8,787 nucleotides of DNA from Zhenhengia yiwuensis (GCF_014384995.1 NZ_JACRSY010000062.1:1-8787); one strand, 5' to 3'. Shown: positions 1 to 6,345, numbered from the stretch's first letter. The notes: generated by a model from the letters alone, not told the origin. Numbers and translations are program-made.

Positions 1-52
1 TTTTAACAACATCTATTTTTATTTCATATGAAATTTTTGATTTTCTTCCCAT
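1..52 (-). CDS. Transposase OrfA-like N-terminus (IS3 family), cut by window edge
   Basis: Only the first 17 codons are present, reading MGRKSKISYEIKIDVVK, before the gene leaves the window. This resembles the start of the helix-turn-helix OrfA proteins of IS3-family (IS150-like) insertion sequences, which commonly begin with a short basic M-x-R-K-S-K stretch followed by an acidic/basic helix ending in hydrophobic residues. In that family OrfA binds the terminal inverted repeats, and is fused by programmed frameshifting to OrfB, which carries the DDE catalytic domain; neither can be seen here. The start at 52 has a strong ribosome binding site (AAGGAGGAG, complement of 61-69) eight bases upstream. 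That site lies inside a long hairpin (58-115), a typical feature of transposase leaders. The family call rests on a short fragment plus the leader and end structure, so confidence is moderate. Confidence 0.55.
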   Translation of the reverse strand, partial: MGRKSKISYEIKIDVVK

Positions 53-57
53 GAAAA

Positions 58-115
58 ATGCTCCTCCTTAAGATAACAGTTTTATTATTTAAACTGTCTA
101 CCTTAAGGGGAGCAT
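58..115 (-). promoter_or_regulatory. Long hairpin hiding the transposase ribosome binding site
   Basis: The arms 58-82 and 91-115 are complementary over about 23 pairs with a few bulges, around an AT-rich loop. On minus-strand RNA the 5' arm contains CTCCCCTTAAG, which pairs with CTTAAGGAGGAG in the 3' arm, and the latter holds the Shine-Dalgarno sequence for the start at 52. The stem is followed by ATTTTTC, so it could also act as a weak terminator for transcripts coming from the upstream gene. Insertion sequences such as IS10 and IS50 are known to use this kind of sequestration against read-through transcription; that role here is inferred. Confidence 0.65.
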
Positions 116-137
116 ATCAAAAACGTCTGACACCTTT

Positions 138-2105
138 TTAAATATCTGCTTTTACAATATTTTTCATATAAGAGAAAGGATCTGTAGGTTTTAAGTCCTC
201 ATTATTAGGAAGCTCTCCTTCTACACCATCTACTAACCAATCCATATTGATAATATCTTCATAATCACATTTCTCACCTGTTTTAACACGTAAAACTTTA
301 TTTTGATCATAGATAGGACCTGTGAAAATATCAAATTCATTGCGTATGATAGCACTTTTAATGCCTTCGATTAAATATTTCATTTGGCTATTCACATTTC
401 TATTAGAATAAAGAATATCGACAATACCTGTATTCATACCTAACCAGAAATTAAGAGGACTTTGATCTCCTGATGAAATATCAGAAAGGGTTTTCCATGT
501 TCCACTTAAAATATTGCGAATAACTTTTTCGTAAAATACACCCCAGTTCCAAATCGCCATGGCATAATGTTTCTTTTCTAATTCATCTTTTCCTACACAA
601 TAAACTCCATATTCTTTAGACATATCTTCAGGTACAGGCAAGTCTTCATTTGAAATAATATCTACTCCTGCTTCCATAAGATGTTTAGCAATGTCTTTTC
701 CCTGTTCAGGATTATCCCATCTATAAGTCCACATCGCTTTAACTGTTGCATAAGGGTTAACCGCTCGTACACCTAGTGTAAAGGCATTAATACTTGAAAT
801 AACTTCAGAAATAGGATAAGGCGCAACATAACCTATAATATTGGTTTTTGTCATAGCACCTGCTATCATTCCAAGTAAATATCTTGGTTCATGTATACGT
901 CCAAAGTATAAAGTAAGTGATTTGTAAGAATGTGTTCCTGCACAGTTAAAAAATTTAACATCTGGGTACTGCATAGCTGCTTTTAAAGCTGGTGCTACAA
1001 AAGTTGGGCTTGTTGTAAAAATAATATCATATTTTTCTTTTGCTAAACGTTCTAATATATTATAAGCTTCTGCACTTTCCGGTACATTAACGATTTTTTC
1101 TGTATGAATTTGATCTTTAAAAACATTATTTATATGCAATCTACCTAATTCATGGCTATAAGCCCATCCAGATGTTTCAGGTGCTTTAGCATAGACAAAA
1201 GCAATTTTAAGTGTTCGTTTTCCACTTAAACGGTCAGCAAGGGAACTAAAAACACGTTTTCTTCTACTTGGTGCTTCTATTGTATCTGTTTCTACATTAA
1301 CCTCATCTTGCTCAATCACATCTAGTTCAGAAATAAGTTTTTGAATATATTCTTTATGTGTCTGAGGAGAAATAGTCTGAGGCAAACCATAAATTTTAAG
1401 GAAGTTAAGGAAAGCATCACCTGTTGTAAGCTTTAGGTGACTTCCTCCTTCTTTTAAATAGAGTGTACGAAATGGTCTATAAACCTCTGCTGTAAATTGC
1501 TTTTCTTTTGTATTATAAAAAGGCTTGTCAAATTTATATTTTTCAATAAACTCATATAATTCTTTAAATCGTCCTGATTGAGAGAACCAAATTGTATTAA
1601 TCCGTGTCTTCTTATAAAAATCCATAAATTCATAATAGATGGTATTTGTTTTACTCGTCGGATCTTTTTTAGGTACCATTCGAATAACATAAGCATTAAA
1701 AGATATTGCTCCAACATATTTTAGTACACTTGCTCTTTTATTACCTTCTATTACAAAGAAACGATTTAAATATTCATAGACTTTAAGAGGTTCTCTAATG
1801 CCTTCTTGTACATGCGCATTATATAAATTCATCCATTTATTTGCAAATTCCGTATCTTTACTCATAAGTGGCATAAAATTATGTGCAAAAGAGATACTAC
1901 GTGAATGGGTATAAGTACCTATAATTTTTTGAATAGGAATTTCTACTAGTCCTAATGAAACCTCTGAAAGAATTTCACTAGGCTGGACAATTCCATCTAA
2001 CGAAGGCAGATAGCCCATTTCACCTTTGCTCGTCATTGTATTCCAAGATTGTTTAGCACTTTTTTGAGCCTGTTCATAAATTCCTTCAAGTTCTAATTGA
2101 TTCAT
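138..2105 (-). CDS. ParB/Srx-like domain fused to a BMP (PnrA/Med-like) ligand-binding domain
   Basis: This 655-residue protein has two parts. Residues about 50-145 resemble the ParB/sulfiredoxin fold: a strand and helix with IPIQKIIGTYTHSRS, then GIREPLKVY, a hydrophobic strand FFVIEGNKRASVLKY (GNKR121-124 in the place of the ParB GERR box), and a closing strand. Residues about 298-640 match the BMP family, whose members (PnrA/TmpC, Med) are normally lipoproteins binding purine nucleosides for ABC uptake. Visible BMP features are KIAFVY near 300, the region around W314-H318, YDIIFTTSP at 359-366, and the AGAMTKTNIIGYV block at 415-427. There is no signal peptide or lipobox and the start is polar, so the protein should be cytoplasmic and cannot act as an ordinary extracellular binding protein. 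No clear helix-turn-helix is seen in the 150-290 linker. The start has GAGGTG five bases upstream. A sensory or regulatory role is inferred; the ligand is unknown. Confidence 0.75.
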   Translation of the reverse strand: MNQLELEGIYEQAQKSAKQSWNTMTSKGEMGYLPSLDGIVQPSEILSEVSLGLVEIPIQKIIGTYTHSRSISFAHNFMPLMSKDTEFANKWMNLYNAHVQEGIREPLKVYEYLNRFFVIEGNKRASVLKYVGAISFNAYVIRMVPKKDPTSKTNTIYYEFMDFYKKTRINTIWFSQSGRFKELYEFIEKYKFDKPFYNTKEKQFTAEVYRPFRTLYLKEGGSHLKLTTGDAFLNFLKIYGLPQTISPQTHKEYIQKLISELDVIEQDEVNVETDTIEAPSRRKRVFSSLADRLSGKRTLKIAFVYAKAPETSGWAYSHELGRLHINNVFKDQIHTEKIVNVPESAEAYNILERLAKEKYDIIFTTSPTFVAPALKAAMQYPDVKFFNCAGTHSYKSLTLYFGRIHEPRYLLGMIAGAMTKTNIIGYVAPYPISEVISSINAFTLGVRAVNPYATVKAMWTYRWDNPEQGKDIAKHLMEAGVDIISNEDLPVPEDMSKEYGVYCVGKDELEKKHYAMAIWNWGVFYEKVIRNILSGTWKTLSDISSGDQSPLNFWLGMNTGIVDILYSNRNVNSQMKYLIEGIKSAIIRNEFDIFTGPIYDQNKVLRVKTGEKCDYEDIINMDWLVDGVEGELPNNEDLKPTDPFSYMKNIVKADI

Positions 2106-2138
2106 GTATACACCTCTTTAATCCTATTAATCAATATT

Positions 2139-2167
2139 ATTTTATATTAATACAAAATAATAAACAA
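2139..2167 (-). promoter_or_regulatory. Possible promoter of the ParB/BMP fusion gene
   Basis: On the minus strand TTGTTT (complement of 2162-2167) and TAAAAT (complement of 2139-2144) are separated by 17 bases, placing a start site about 30 bases before the ATG. The -35 match is poor and the whole intergenic stretch is AT-rich, so a chance match is quite possible. A weak AT-only stem (2135-2143 with 2154-2162) overlaps it. Confidence 0.3.
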
Positions 2168-2202
2168 GTATAAGGATTTCTATTTAATTTATGTAAAGAA
2201 CT

Positions 2203-2559
2203 TTATTTGCGTTTAAATATTTCTGCTTGCTCTTTAGATATCCCCCAATATAAAGAGCGTCCATCTAATTCATAATAGGTTTCAAATTCCTTATCTTCTA
2301 CTGTATAAAGCATTTTATTAGGTGCAGTAACCTGAAATTTAGGTATATAAATTGCTTCATTAAGCGTTACTGTGCCATCTTCATTAAAAACAATTTCTTC
2401 AAGCGTCTCTGTAGAAATCCATTTTCCATGCAATTCTGGATTATTGTATTGTTCTACTGTATATAAACTACATGTACCAACCCCTATTAATAAAAGTGTA
2501 CCTATAATCATACGGCTTAACGATTTGGGCGATTTTTTATTTCTTTTATACGTTGTCAT
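2203..2559 (-). CDS. Small membrane-anchored protein with an extracytoplasmic beta-rich domain
   Basis: The 118-residue product starts with a basic segment (TTYKRNKKSPKSLSR), then one hydrophobic segment at about 16-34, and a roughly 80-residue outer domain. The domain reads like a small beta-barrel of the lipocalin-like/DUF5640-type: a HGKWIS strand, IVFNEDGTVTL, and a late YYELDGRSLYWG strand. Such domains are common in secreted Firmicute proteins of unknown function, so no function is assigned. An ATG 27 bases further up (2586) is in frame, but I prefer 2559. AAAGGGGG lies seven bases before 2559, and the strong promoter at 2587-2615 would start transcription near 2580, after the upstream ATG. 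The cysteine at residue 30 is preceded by VGT, not a good lipobox, so it is more likely a type II membrane protein than a lipoprotein. Confidence 0.7.
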   Translation of the reverse strand: MTTYKRNKKSPKSLSRMIIGTLLLIGVGTCSLYTVEQYNNPELHGKWISTETLEEIVFNEDGTVTLNEAIYIPKFQVTAPNKMLYTVEDKEFETYYELDGRSLYWGISKEQAEIFKRK

Positions 2560-2571
2560 TCTTTTTCCCCC

Positions 2572-2587
2572 TTTGAAGTATTTCAAA
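2572..2587. promoter_or_regulatory. Palindrome at the transcription start, possible operator
   Basis: TTTGAA-N4-TTCAAA is a perfect 6+6 inverted repeat. It runs from the edge of the -10 box across the predicted start site and touches the Shine-Dalgarno sequence (AAAGGGGG). A dimeric repressor bound here would block transcription; a chance palindrome in AT-rich DNA cannot be excluded. Confidence 0.35.
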
Positions 2588-2615
2588 TTATACTATAAAT
2601 TACTGTATTTTTCAA
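2587..2615 (-). promoter_or_regulatory. Sigma-A promoter of the small membrane protein gene
   Basis: On the minus strand TTGAAA (complement of 2610-2615) is separated by exactly 17 bases from TATAAT (complement of 2587-2592), close to the vegetative consensus. Predicted transcription starts near 2580, about 20 bases before the ATG at 2559. This position decides the start codon, because the upstream in-frame ATG at 2586 would not be in the transcript. Confidence 0.8.
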
Positions 2616-2633
2616 TGTACTTAATCTATGAAA

Positions 2634-2660
2634 AAAGCCTAATTATAAGCATTAGGCTTT
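2634..2660 (-). terminator. Intrinsic terminator of the DUF3298 gene
   Basis: A perfect 10-bp stem (AAAGCCTAAT with ATTAGGCTTT) and a 7-base loop are followed on the minus strand by a run of six T. The 5' arm overlaps the TAA stop codon at 2659-2661, so the gene ends inside its own terminator. It separates this gene from the next promoter at 2587-2615. Confidence 0.85.
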
Positions 2661-3429
2661 AATTATAATCCACTCTATATCCCTTTAAGTCTTCTTTTTT
2701 AATAGTGAACTCTACAACGCCTGTTGAATAAGGTGCAATTTCATATACATTAAAGACAAGTACAAGATCCCCTGCAGGTGTTATATAAAAGTTCTGATTT
2801 TCTTCAATATGAATTAGATCATAGAAATCATCAAAAAATTTCTCTTTTTTATCCGTTCTCTTCTCAATTTGATTAGTAATGAGTTCTTTAAGCTCTGTTT
2901 TATAATCCATTTTTTCATCGAACAATTGATTAAGTGTGAGGACTTCATTCTGACTTAAGTCTAGGGTTATATAGCTTTGTTGAGGTAAGCCATGTGCACC
3001 ACCTGTATAAATATAATCAAATAAGCCAATAACTAAATATTGTTTAAGACTTTCTTTAGTTTTATAATTACTAATTAATTCATATTTATATAAGGGTGTA
3101 TCAGAGGCTTGTTCCTTATACTGTTTCTTTGCTTCTTTTTTAATCTCTTTTTGTAACTGTATAACATGATTTTCAAAATAATGATTCATCTTCTTTTGAA
3201 ATTTTTTATCTAGTAATCCTTCTAATTGCGGATAATGAGTCTCTATATTAAGATAATTTCCTGTACTTTTATAATGCTGATCTTCTATATGAATTTCAGT
3301 AGGTACGGCCATAACAAATATAGCTGTACCTGGTGTTTCTTTTGTTTCTTGTTTAGTATTAGCATAAGTAAAACAAGGTGTGATAAAAAGTGTACTCATA
3401 AGAAAATATGCCATTATTTTTTTTATCAT
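2659..3429 (-). CDS. Secreted DUF4163/DUF3298 (RsiV/PdaC-type) protein
   Basis: The 256-residue protein begins with a signal peptide (basic MIKK, hydrophobic 5-21, likely cleavage after FTYA at 23). The region 40-140, with YKSTGNYLNIETHYPQLEG, resembles DUF4163. The C-terminal half has the DUF3298 hallmarks: FDYIYTGGAHG at 137-147, YITLDLSQNEVLTLNQLF, and VYEIAPYSTGVVEFTI at 228-243. These paired domains occur in RsiV, a membrane anti-sigma factor that binds lysozyme, and in front of the peptidoglycan deacetylase domain of PdaC. Here they stand alone without an anti-sigma domain, transmembrane anchor or enzyme domain, so it is probably an exported cell-surface or wall-associated protein; no enzymatic role is seen. 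The start has GGGGGAT about eight bases upstream. The cysteine at 19 (ITPC) is a poor lipobox. It is transcribed divergently from the aldehyde dehydrogenase across a 204-bp gap. Confidence 0.8.
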   Translation of the reverse strand: MIKKIMAYFLMSTLFITPCFTYANTKQETKETPGTAIFVMAVPTEIHIEDQHYKSTGNYLNIETHYPQLEGLLDKKFQKKMNHYFENHVIQLQKEIKKEAKKQYKEQASDTPLYKYELISNYKTKESLKQYLVIGLFDYIYTGGAHGLPQQSYITLDLSQNEVLTLNQLFDEKMDYKTELKELITNQIEKRTDKKEKFFDDFYDLIHIEENQNFYITPAGDLVLVFNVYEIAPYSTGVVEFTIKKEDLKGYRVDYN

Positions 3430-3565
3430 TATTTTATCCCCCTATTATCAATGAAGTTACATTTTTAGTATGTACTTATGAAAGCAGGTTTATAATAAGT
3501 AAACTTTTGCAGAACTGACTTGTATTTCTTTGTATAGCCACTTTCTAAGGTTTAACGTTATAAAC

Positions 3566-3594
3566 TTGGATAAAGAATGTTTTGGTAGTATACT
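3566..3594 (+). promoter_or_regulatory. Promoter of the aldehyde dehydrogenase gene
   Basis: TTGGAT (3566-3571) and TATACT (3589-3594) are separated by 17 bases, predicting a start near 3601 and a leader of about 33 bases before the ATG at 3634. It lies in the 204-bp divergent gap; I found no equally good promoter there for the leftward DUF3298 gene. Confidence 0.7.
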
Positions 3595-3633
3595 ATGAAA
3601 GATAGAATAATTAAACTATTCGAGGTGTAATTC

Positions 3634-5001
3634 ATGAAAGATATGACAGAACAAATCCAATCTATGCATCGCTTTTTTAAAACATATAAAACTTATGATG
3701 TTCATTTCAGACTATACTTTTTAAAAAAACTTAAAAAAAATCTTTTAGCTCACCAAGACCTCCTTGTTCAGGCACTTTATAAAGATTTTAAAAAGCCTTA
3801 TTTTGAAACTTATACAACTGAAATTTATATGGTTCTTACCGAAATAGAGACTGCCATTCACAACCTTAAATATTGGACAAAACCTAAAACTTATAGTACC
3901 CCCTTCCCTATATTAGCTGGATCAACTAAGGTTATACCTGAACCTTATGGTATAAGCCTTATTTTCGCTCCCTATAATTATCCTATCCAACTTGCGCTTT
4001 CTCCTTTAATTGGAGCCATTTCTGCTGGGAACTGTGTTGTTTTAAAGCCGTCCGAATATACACCCTATACCTCAAAAGCTCTTAAATGCTTACTAAGAGA
4101 AGTTTTCCCTACGCACTTAGTATGGGTTATTGATGGCGGTCCAGAAATTTGCCAATCCCTACTTAAACAACCTATTGACTACATCTTCTTTACAGGAAGT
4201 ATTGAGACCGGCAAAAAGGTTATGGCAGAGGCTTCAAAAAATCTTATCCCTATCACTTTAGAATTAGGAGGAAAAAACCCAGCCATTGTTGATGCCAAAT
4301 GTGACCTTCAGTTAGCAGCTAAACGTATTGCCTGGGGGAAATTTATGAATTCAGGTCAAACATGTGTAGCACCCGATTATGTACTTGTGCATGAAGATGT
4401 TACAAAGCGCTTCTTAGAGTTACTTGCTAAAGAAACAGCTAAAATGTTTGAAAATCCTAGCCAATCTTCTAGACTGATTCACGAAAAACATTATGTTCAA
4501 GTATTAAAATATATTGATGAAGATAAAATTTATTATGGTGGCCATTTTGATCATGAAAACCTTTATATCGAACCTACTATTCTTTATCCAGTCAAGTTAA
4601 AAGATGAATGTATGCAGCAAGAGATTTTTGGACCTATACTTCCTGTTATCCCCTTTTCTAAACTTCCTTTAGCTATCGAAACAGTACAACGTTTTCCAAA
4701 ACCGCTTGCTTGTTATATATTCAGTCATGATAAAAAGCGTATAAAACATCTGCTTAAACATCTCTCATTTGGTGGTGGCTGCATTAATGATACCATTATG
4801 CATCTTACTCATCCTAAAGCTCCTTTTGGTGGTGTAGGTTATAGTGGCATAGGTGCTTATCACGGAAAATATTCTTTTGATACATTTAGTCACTACAAGA
4901 CAGTATGCTATAGTTCTAGGGTAGAACTTCCACTTCGTTACCCACCCTATGATAAAAAGCTCGAATTTATTAAGCGCTATATCACTATGCGATTTAGATA
5001 A
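3634..5001 (+). CDS. NAD(P)-dependent aldehyde dehydrogenase, class 3-like
   Basis: The 455-residue product is a full-length ALDH of the class 3 type, which oxidises medium- and long-chain or aromatic aldehydes to acids with NAD(P). All key residues are present: N115 in FAPYNYP (oxyanion hole), the cofactor loop FFTGS at 185-189, general base E210 in LELGGKNP, catalytic C244 in NSGQTCVAPDY, and EIFGP at 330-334. The late block PFGGVGYSGIGAYHGKYSFD (397-416) is typical of the ALDH3 group. There is no signal peptide, and no C-terminal membrane anchor as in mammalian fatty aldehyde dehydrogenases, so it should be soluble and cytoplasmic. GAGGTG seven bases before the ATG supports the start over the second ATG at 3643. 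It is monocistronic with its own promoter and terminator and the only rightward gene in the window. Aldehyde detoxification is likely; the exact substrate cannot be read from the sequence. Confidence 0.92.
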   Translation: MKDMTEQIQSMHRFFKTYKTYDVHFRLYFLKKLKKNLLAHQDLLVQALYKDFKKPYFETYTTEIYMVLTEIETAIHNLKYWTKPKTYSTPFPILAGSTKVIPEPYGISLIFAPYNYPIQLALSPLIGAISAGNCVVLKPSEYTPYTSKALKCLLREVFPTHLVWVIDGGPEICQSLLKQPIDYIFFTGSIETGKKVMAEASKNLIPITLELGGKNPAIVDAKCDLQLAAKRIAWGKFMNSGQTCVAPDYVLVHEDVTKRFLELLAKETAKMFENPSQSSRLIHEKHYVQVLKYIDEDKIYYGGHFDHENLYIEPTILYPVKLKDECMQQEIFGPILPVIPFSKLPLAIETVQRFPKPLACYIFSHDKKRIKHLLKHLSFGGGCINDTIMHLTHPKAPFGGVGYSGIGAYHGKYSFDTFSHYKTVCYSSRVELPLRYPPYDKKLEFIKRYITMRFR

Positions 5002-5004
5002 GTT

Positions 5005-5046
5005 AAAACAGCTATTCCTCCAATTTTTTCGAGGAATAGCTGTTTT
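5005..5046. terminator. Bidirectional terminator between convergent genes
   Basis: A perfect 16-bp stem (5005-5020 with 5031-5046) encloses a 10-base loop. The arms end in A-runs and T-runs on both sides, so U-tails form on both strands. It begins three bases after the aldehyde dehydrogenase stop and ends exactly before the stop codon of the leftward 80-residue gene. Confidence 0.93.
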
Positions 5047-5289
5047 TTAATCATCTGTTTCATACCCTGTACAAATACAATCATACCCAGTCTTTCTTTT
5101 CACCTCTTCAAGATTATCTAAGAAGTGCTCCATTTCTCCTATTTCCATTCTATCATTACTACTTATGGTATAAATTTTTCCTTTATCAAAATTTCTCAAA
5201 GTATAAGTACATCCCTTAGTCATATCTTTGTGTATGCATCTATACCCTTCCTCATATTTATCACTAAGCTGCTTGAAGTTTTCATACAT
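5047..5289 (-). CDS. Small protein of unknown function (80 aa)
   Basis: I do not recognise this family. The 80-residue product is soluble, rich in charged residues, without signal peptide or membrane segment, and ends in an acidic tail (ETDD). It has four cysteines (C18, C27, and the pair C71-I-C73 near the end), which might bind a metal or be coincidental. Evidence that it is a real gene: an ideal AGGAGG site eight bases before the ATG, a terminator directly at its stop codon, and separation from the recombinase by only 56 bases. Its ribosome binding site lies in the 3' arm of the hairpin at 5298-5336. A TATAAT (complement of 5308-5313) inside that hairpin could serve as a -10 box giving a transcript that begins at the ribosome binding site, but no convincing -35 box accompanies it. 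Confidence 0.65.
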   Translation of the reverse strand: MYENFKQLSDKYEEGYRCIHKDMTKGCTYTLRNFDKGKIYTISSNDRMEIGEMEHFLDNLEEVKRKTGYDCICTGYETDD

Positions 5290-5297
5290 AAAAAAAC

Positions 5298-5336
5298 CTC
5301 CTTTAGTATTATATTTATCATAACACTTTTAAGGAG
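5298..5336 (-). terminator. Terminator of the recombinase gene, overlapping the next gene's ribosome binding site
   Basis: On the minus strand CTCCTT pairs with AAGGAG, and AGTGTTAT pairs with ATAATACT (one G-U pair) across a small internal bulge. The stem is followed by GG and seven T (complement of 5290-5296). It works as an intrinsic terminator for the recombinase mRNA. The 3' arm is also the Shine-Dalgarno sequence of the 80-residue gene, and the T-run is its spacer to the ATG, so read-through RNA would have that start masked. Confidence 0.7.
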
Positions 5337-5345
5337 ATTTCATAC

Positions 5346-6311
5346 CTATGAACGTTTATCAAAATGAAGTTTCTTAATTTCATTTTGTTTTTGAGTAGCT
5401 TCAATTTCATGTGTATAAATAGATAAGGTAATAGATGGATTACTATGCGAAATCAGAGATGATAAAGTGGTAATGTCCATATTGGCTGCAATACAGTATG
5501 AAGCAAAAGTATGTCGAAATAAATGGGCATGTATATGTCTACCTAATACGCCTGAGAGTTTTAGCATTAAATCATGAAGCGTACGCGTTGCTAAATGCGC
5601 ACCACTATCCTGTCTGCTTGGGAACATATAAATAGACTCATCGATTACTTTAAGAATATCAACATTCTTTAATAATTGTATTTGTTCATCATAGCCTTTT
5701 AGCAAGGTTAAAAGTTCTGGATGAATAGGCACTACATTATATTTAAAGCCCTTTGCCAGTAATAGTATGGTATTATTTTTTATATTAATATCCATCTTTT
5801 TTAAGCTTACAGCTTCATTGGCACGACAGCCTGTATAAAGCAAGATACCTACTATAAGTTTGTTACGGATCCAACAGTAATATAAATAATCATAATGATT
5901 ACTTGTTCCTAAAAGGGCTTCATTTATAGCAATCTGTCCATCTATGTAATCAAAAAGTTCTTCAATCTCTTCCGTAGACAAGACTTCTTTAGGTGCCTTA
6001 TGCTTTCTCATTTTGATCGGATCAATATAATCATAGAACTTTTCATCACAGAGCCTTTTTTCATAGCAAAAAGTAAGAAAACGATGTAAAACAACACGTT
6101 TACGTCTTAAGCTTGTAGGCTTAAGCCCCGTAGATTGTAAATGCATTAAATACTCTTGCAAGACTTCAAAACTTAAGTCTTCTAATGCTTCTATATTTAC
6201 AAAGGCTTGCCACTGCGCTAAATCCTGCAAATAAGCTTTAATGGTATGAGACGAAAGCTGCATACTTTCTAAAGATGCTTTAAAATAATGGATACTCTTT
6301 TGTATAGTCAT
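5346..6311 (-). CDS. Tyrosine recombinase/integrase, XerC/XerD-like
   Basis: The 321-residue protein has the length and two-domain plan of Xer-type recombinases: an N-terminal SAM-like core-binding domain (about 1-95, SHTIKAYLQDLAQW and later TSLRRKRVVLHRFLTFC) and a C-terminal catalytic domain (about 110-310). All catalytic residues are present: R163 in YTGCRANEAV, K187 in LLAKGFKYNVVPIH, H263 and R266 in HLFRHTFASY, H289 in LISHSNPSIT, and nucleophile Y299 in IYTHE. It should make and rejoin DNA at a specific site through a 3'-phosphotyrosine link. An in-frame ATG further up (6359) falls inside the terminator hairpin of the FNT gene, so I use 6311, which has AGGTAGG upstream. No phage, excisionase or conjugation gene lies nearby, so it may be an orphan recombinase, a phage/element remnant, or a resolution or phase-switching enzyme; its target site is not evident. 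Confidence 0.88.
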   Translation of the reverse strand: MTIQKSIHYFKASLESMQLSSHTIKAYLQDLAQWQAFVNIEALEDLSFEVLQEYLMHLQSTGLKPTSLRRKRVVLHRFLTFCYEKRLCDEKFYDYIDPIKMRKHKAPKEVLSTEEIEELFDYIDGQIAINEALLGTSNHYDYLYYCWIRNKLIVGILLYTGCRANEAVSLKKMDINIKNNTILLLAKGFKYNVVPIHPELLTLLKGYDEQIQLLKNVDILKVIDESIYMFPSRQDSGAHLATRTLHDLMLKLSGVLGRHIHAHLFRHTFASYCIAANMDITTLSSLISHSNPSITLSIYTHEIEATQKQNEIKKLHFDKRS

Positions 6312-6345
6312 AAGGGTTCCTACCTTTTCTAGATTTAATAAAATA

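Larger units (their letters stand above)
1..132 (-). mobile_element. Left end of an IS3-family-like insertion sequence, partial
   Basis: Read on the minus strand, an element appears to begin at about 132 with TGTCAGACG, followed by a leader with CCCCTTAAGG and TAGACAG. It then forms a long hairpin and starts a transposase-like reading frame at 52. A TG-type first dinucleotide followed by a short leader and OrfA is the normal layout of IS3-family elements. The proposed edge is five bases past the stop codon of the ParB/BMP fusion gene, so the element lies downstream of that gene in the same orientation. The opposite end and the target-site duplication are outside the window, so the exact boundary is inferred. 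Confidence 0.5.

Noticed and set aside
1454..1717. Open frame of 87 codons on the minus strand inside the ParB/BMP fusion gene
   Set aside because: It lies in another frame within a well-supported gene, has no ribosome binding site and no recognisable protein pattern.
138..2105. Ordinary ABC-transporter substrate-binding lipoprotein
   Set aside because: Although the C-terminal half matches the BMP family, there is no signal peptide or lipobox, and an extra 290-residue N-terminal region is present.
2372..2662. Plus-strand open frame of 96 codons
   Set aside because: It runs antisense through the small membrane protein gene, its promoter and a terminator, and the protein is low-complexity hydrophobic.
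3367..3378. Lipobox in the DUF3298 protein (ITPC, cysteine 19)
   Set aside because: Proline just before the cysteine is not accepted in lipoboxes; a normal signal peptidase site after FTYA fits better.
3226..3468. Plus-strand open frame of 80 codons
   Set aside because: Antisense to the signal peptide end of the DUF3298 gene; the aromatic/cysteine-rich translation is typical of antisense signal sequence.
5125..5367. Plus-strand open frame of 80 codons
   Set aside because: Antisense to the 80-residue gene and through the recombinase terminator; it has no ribosome binding site, whereas the minus-strand frame has AGGAGG.
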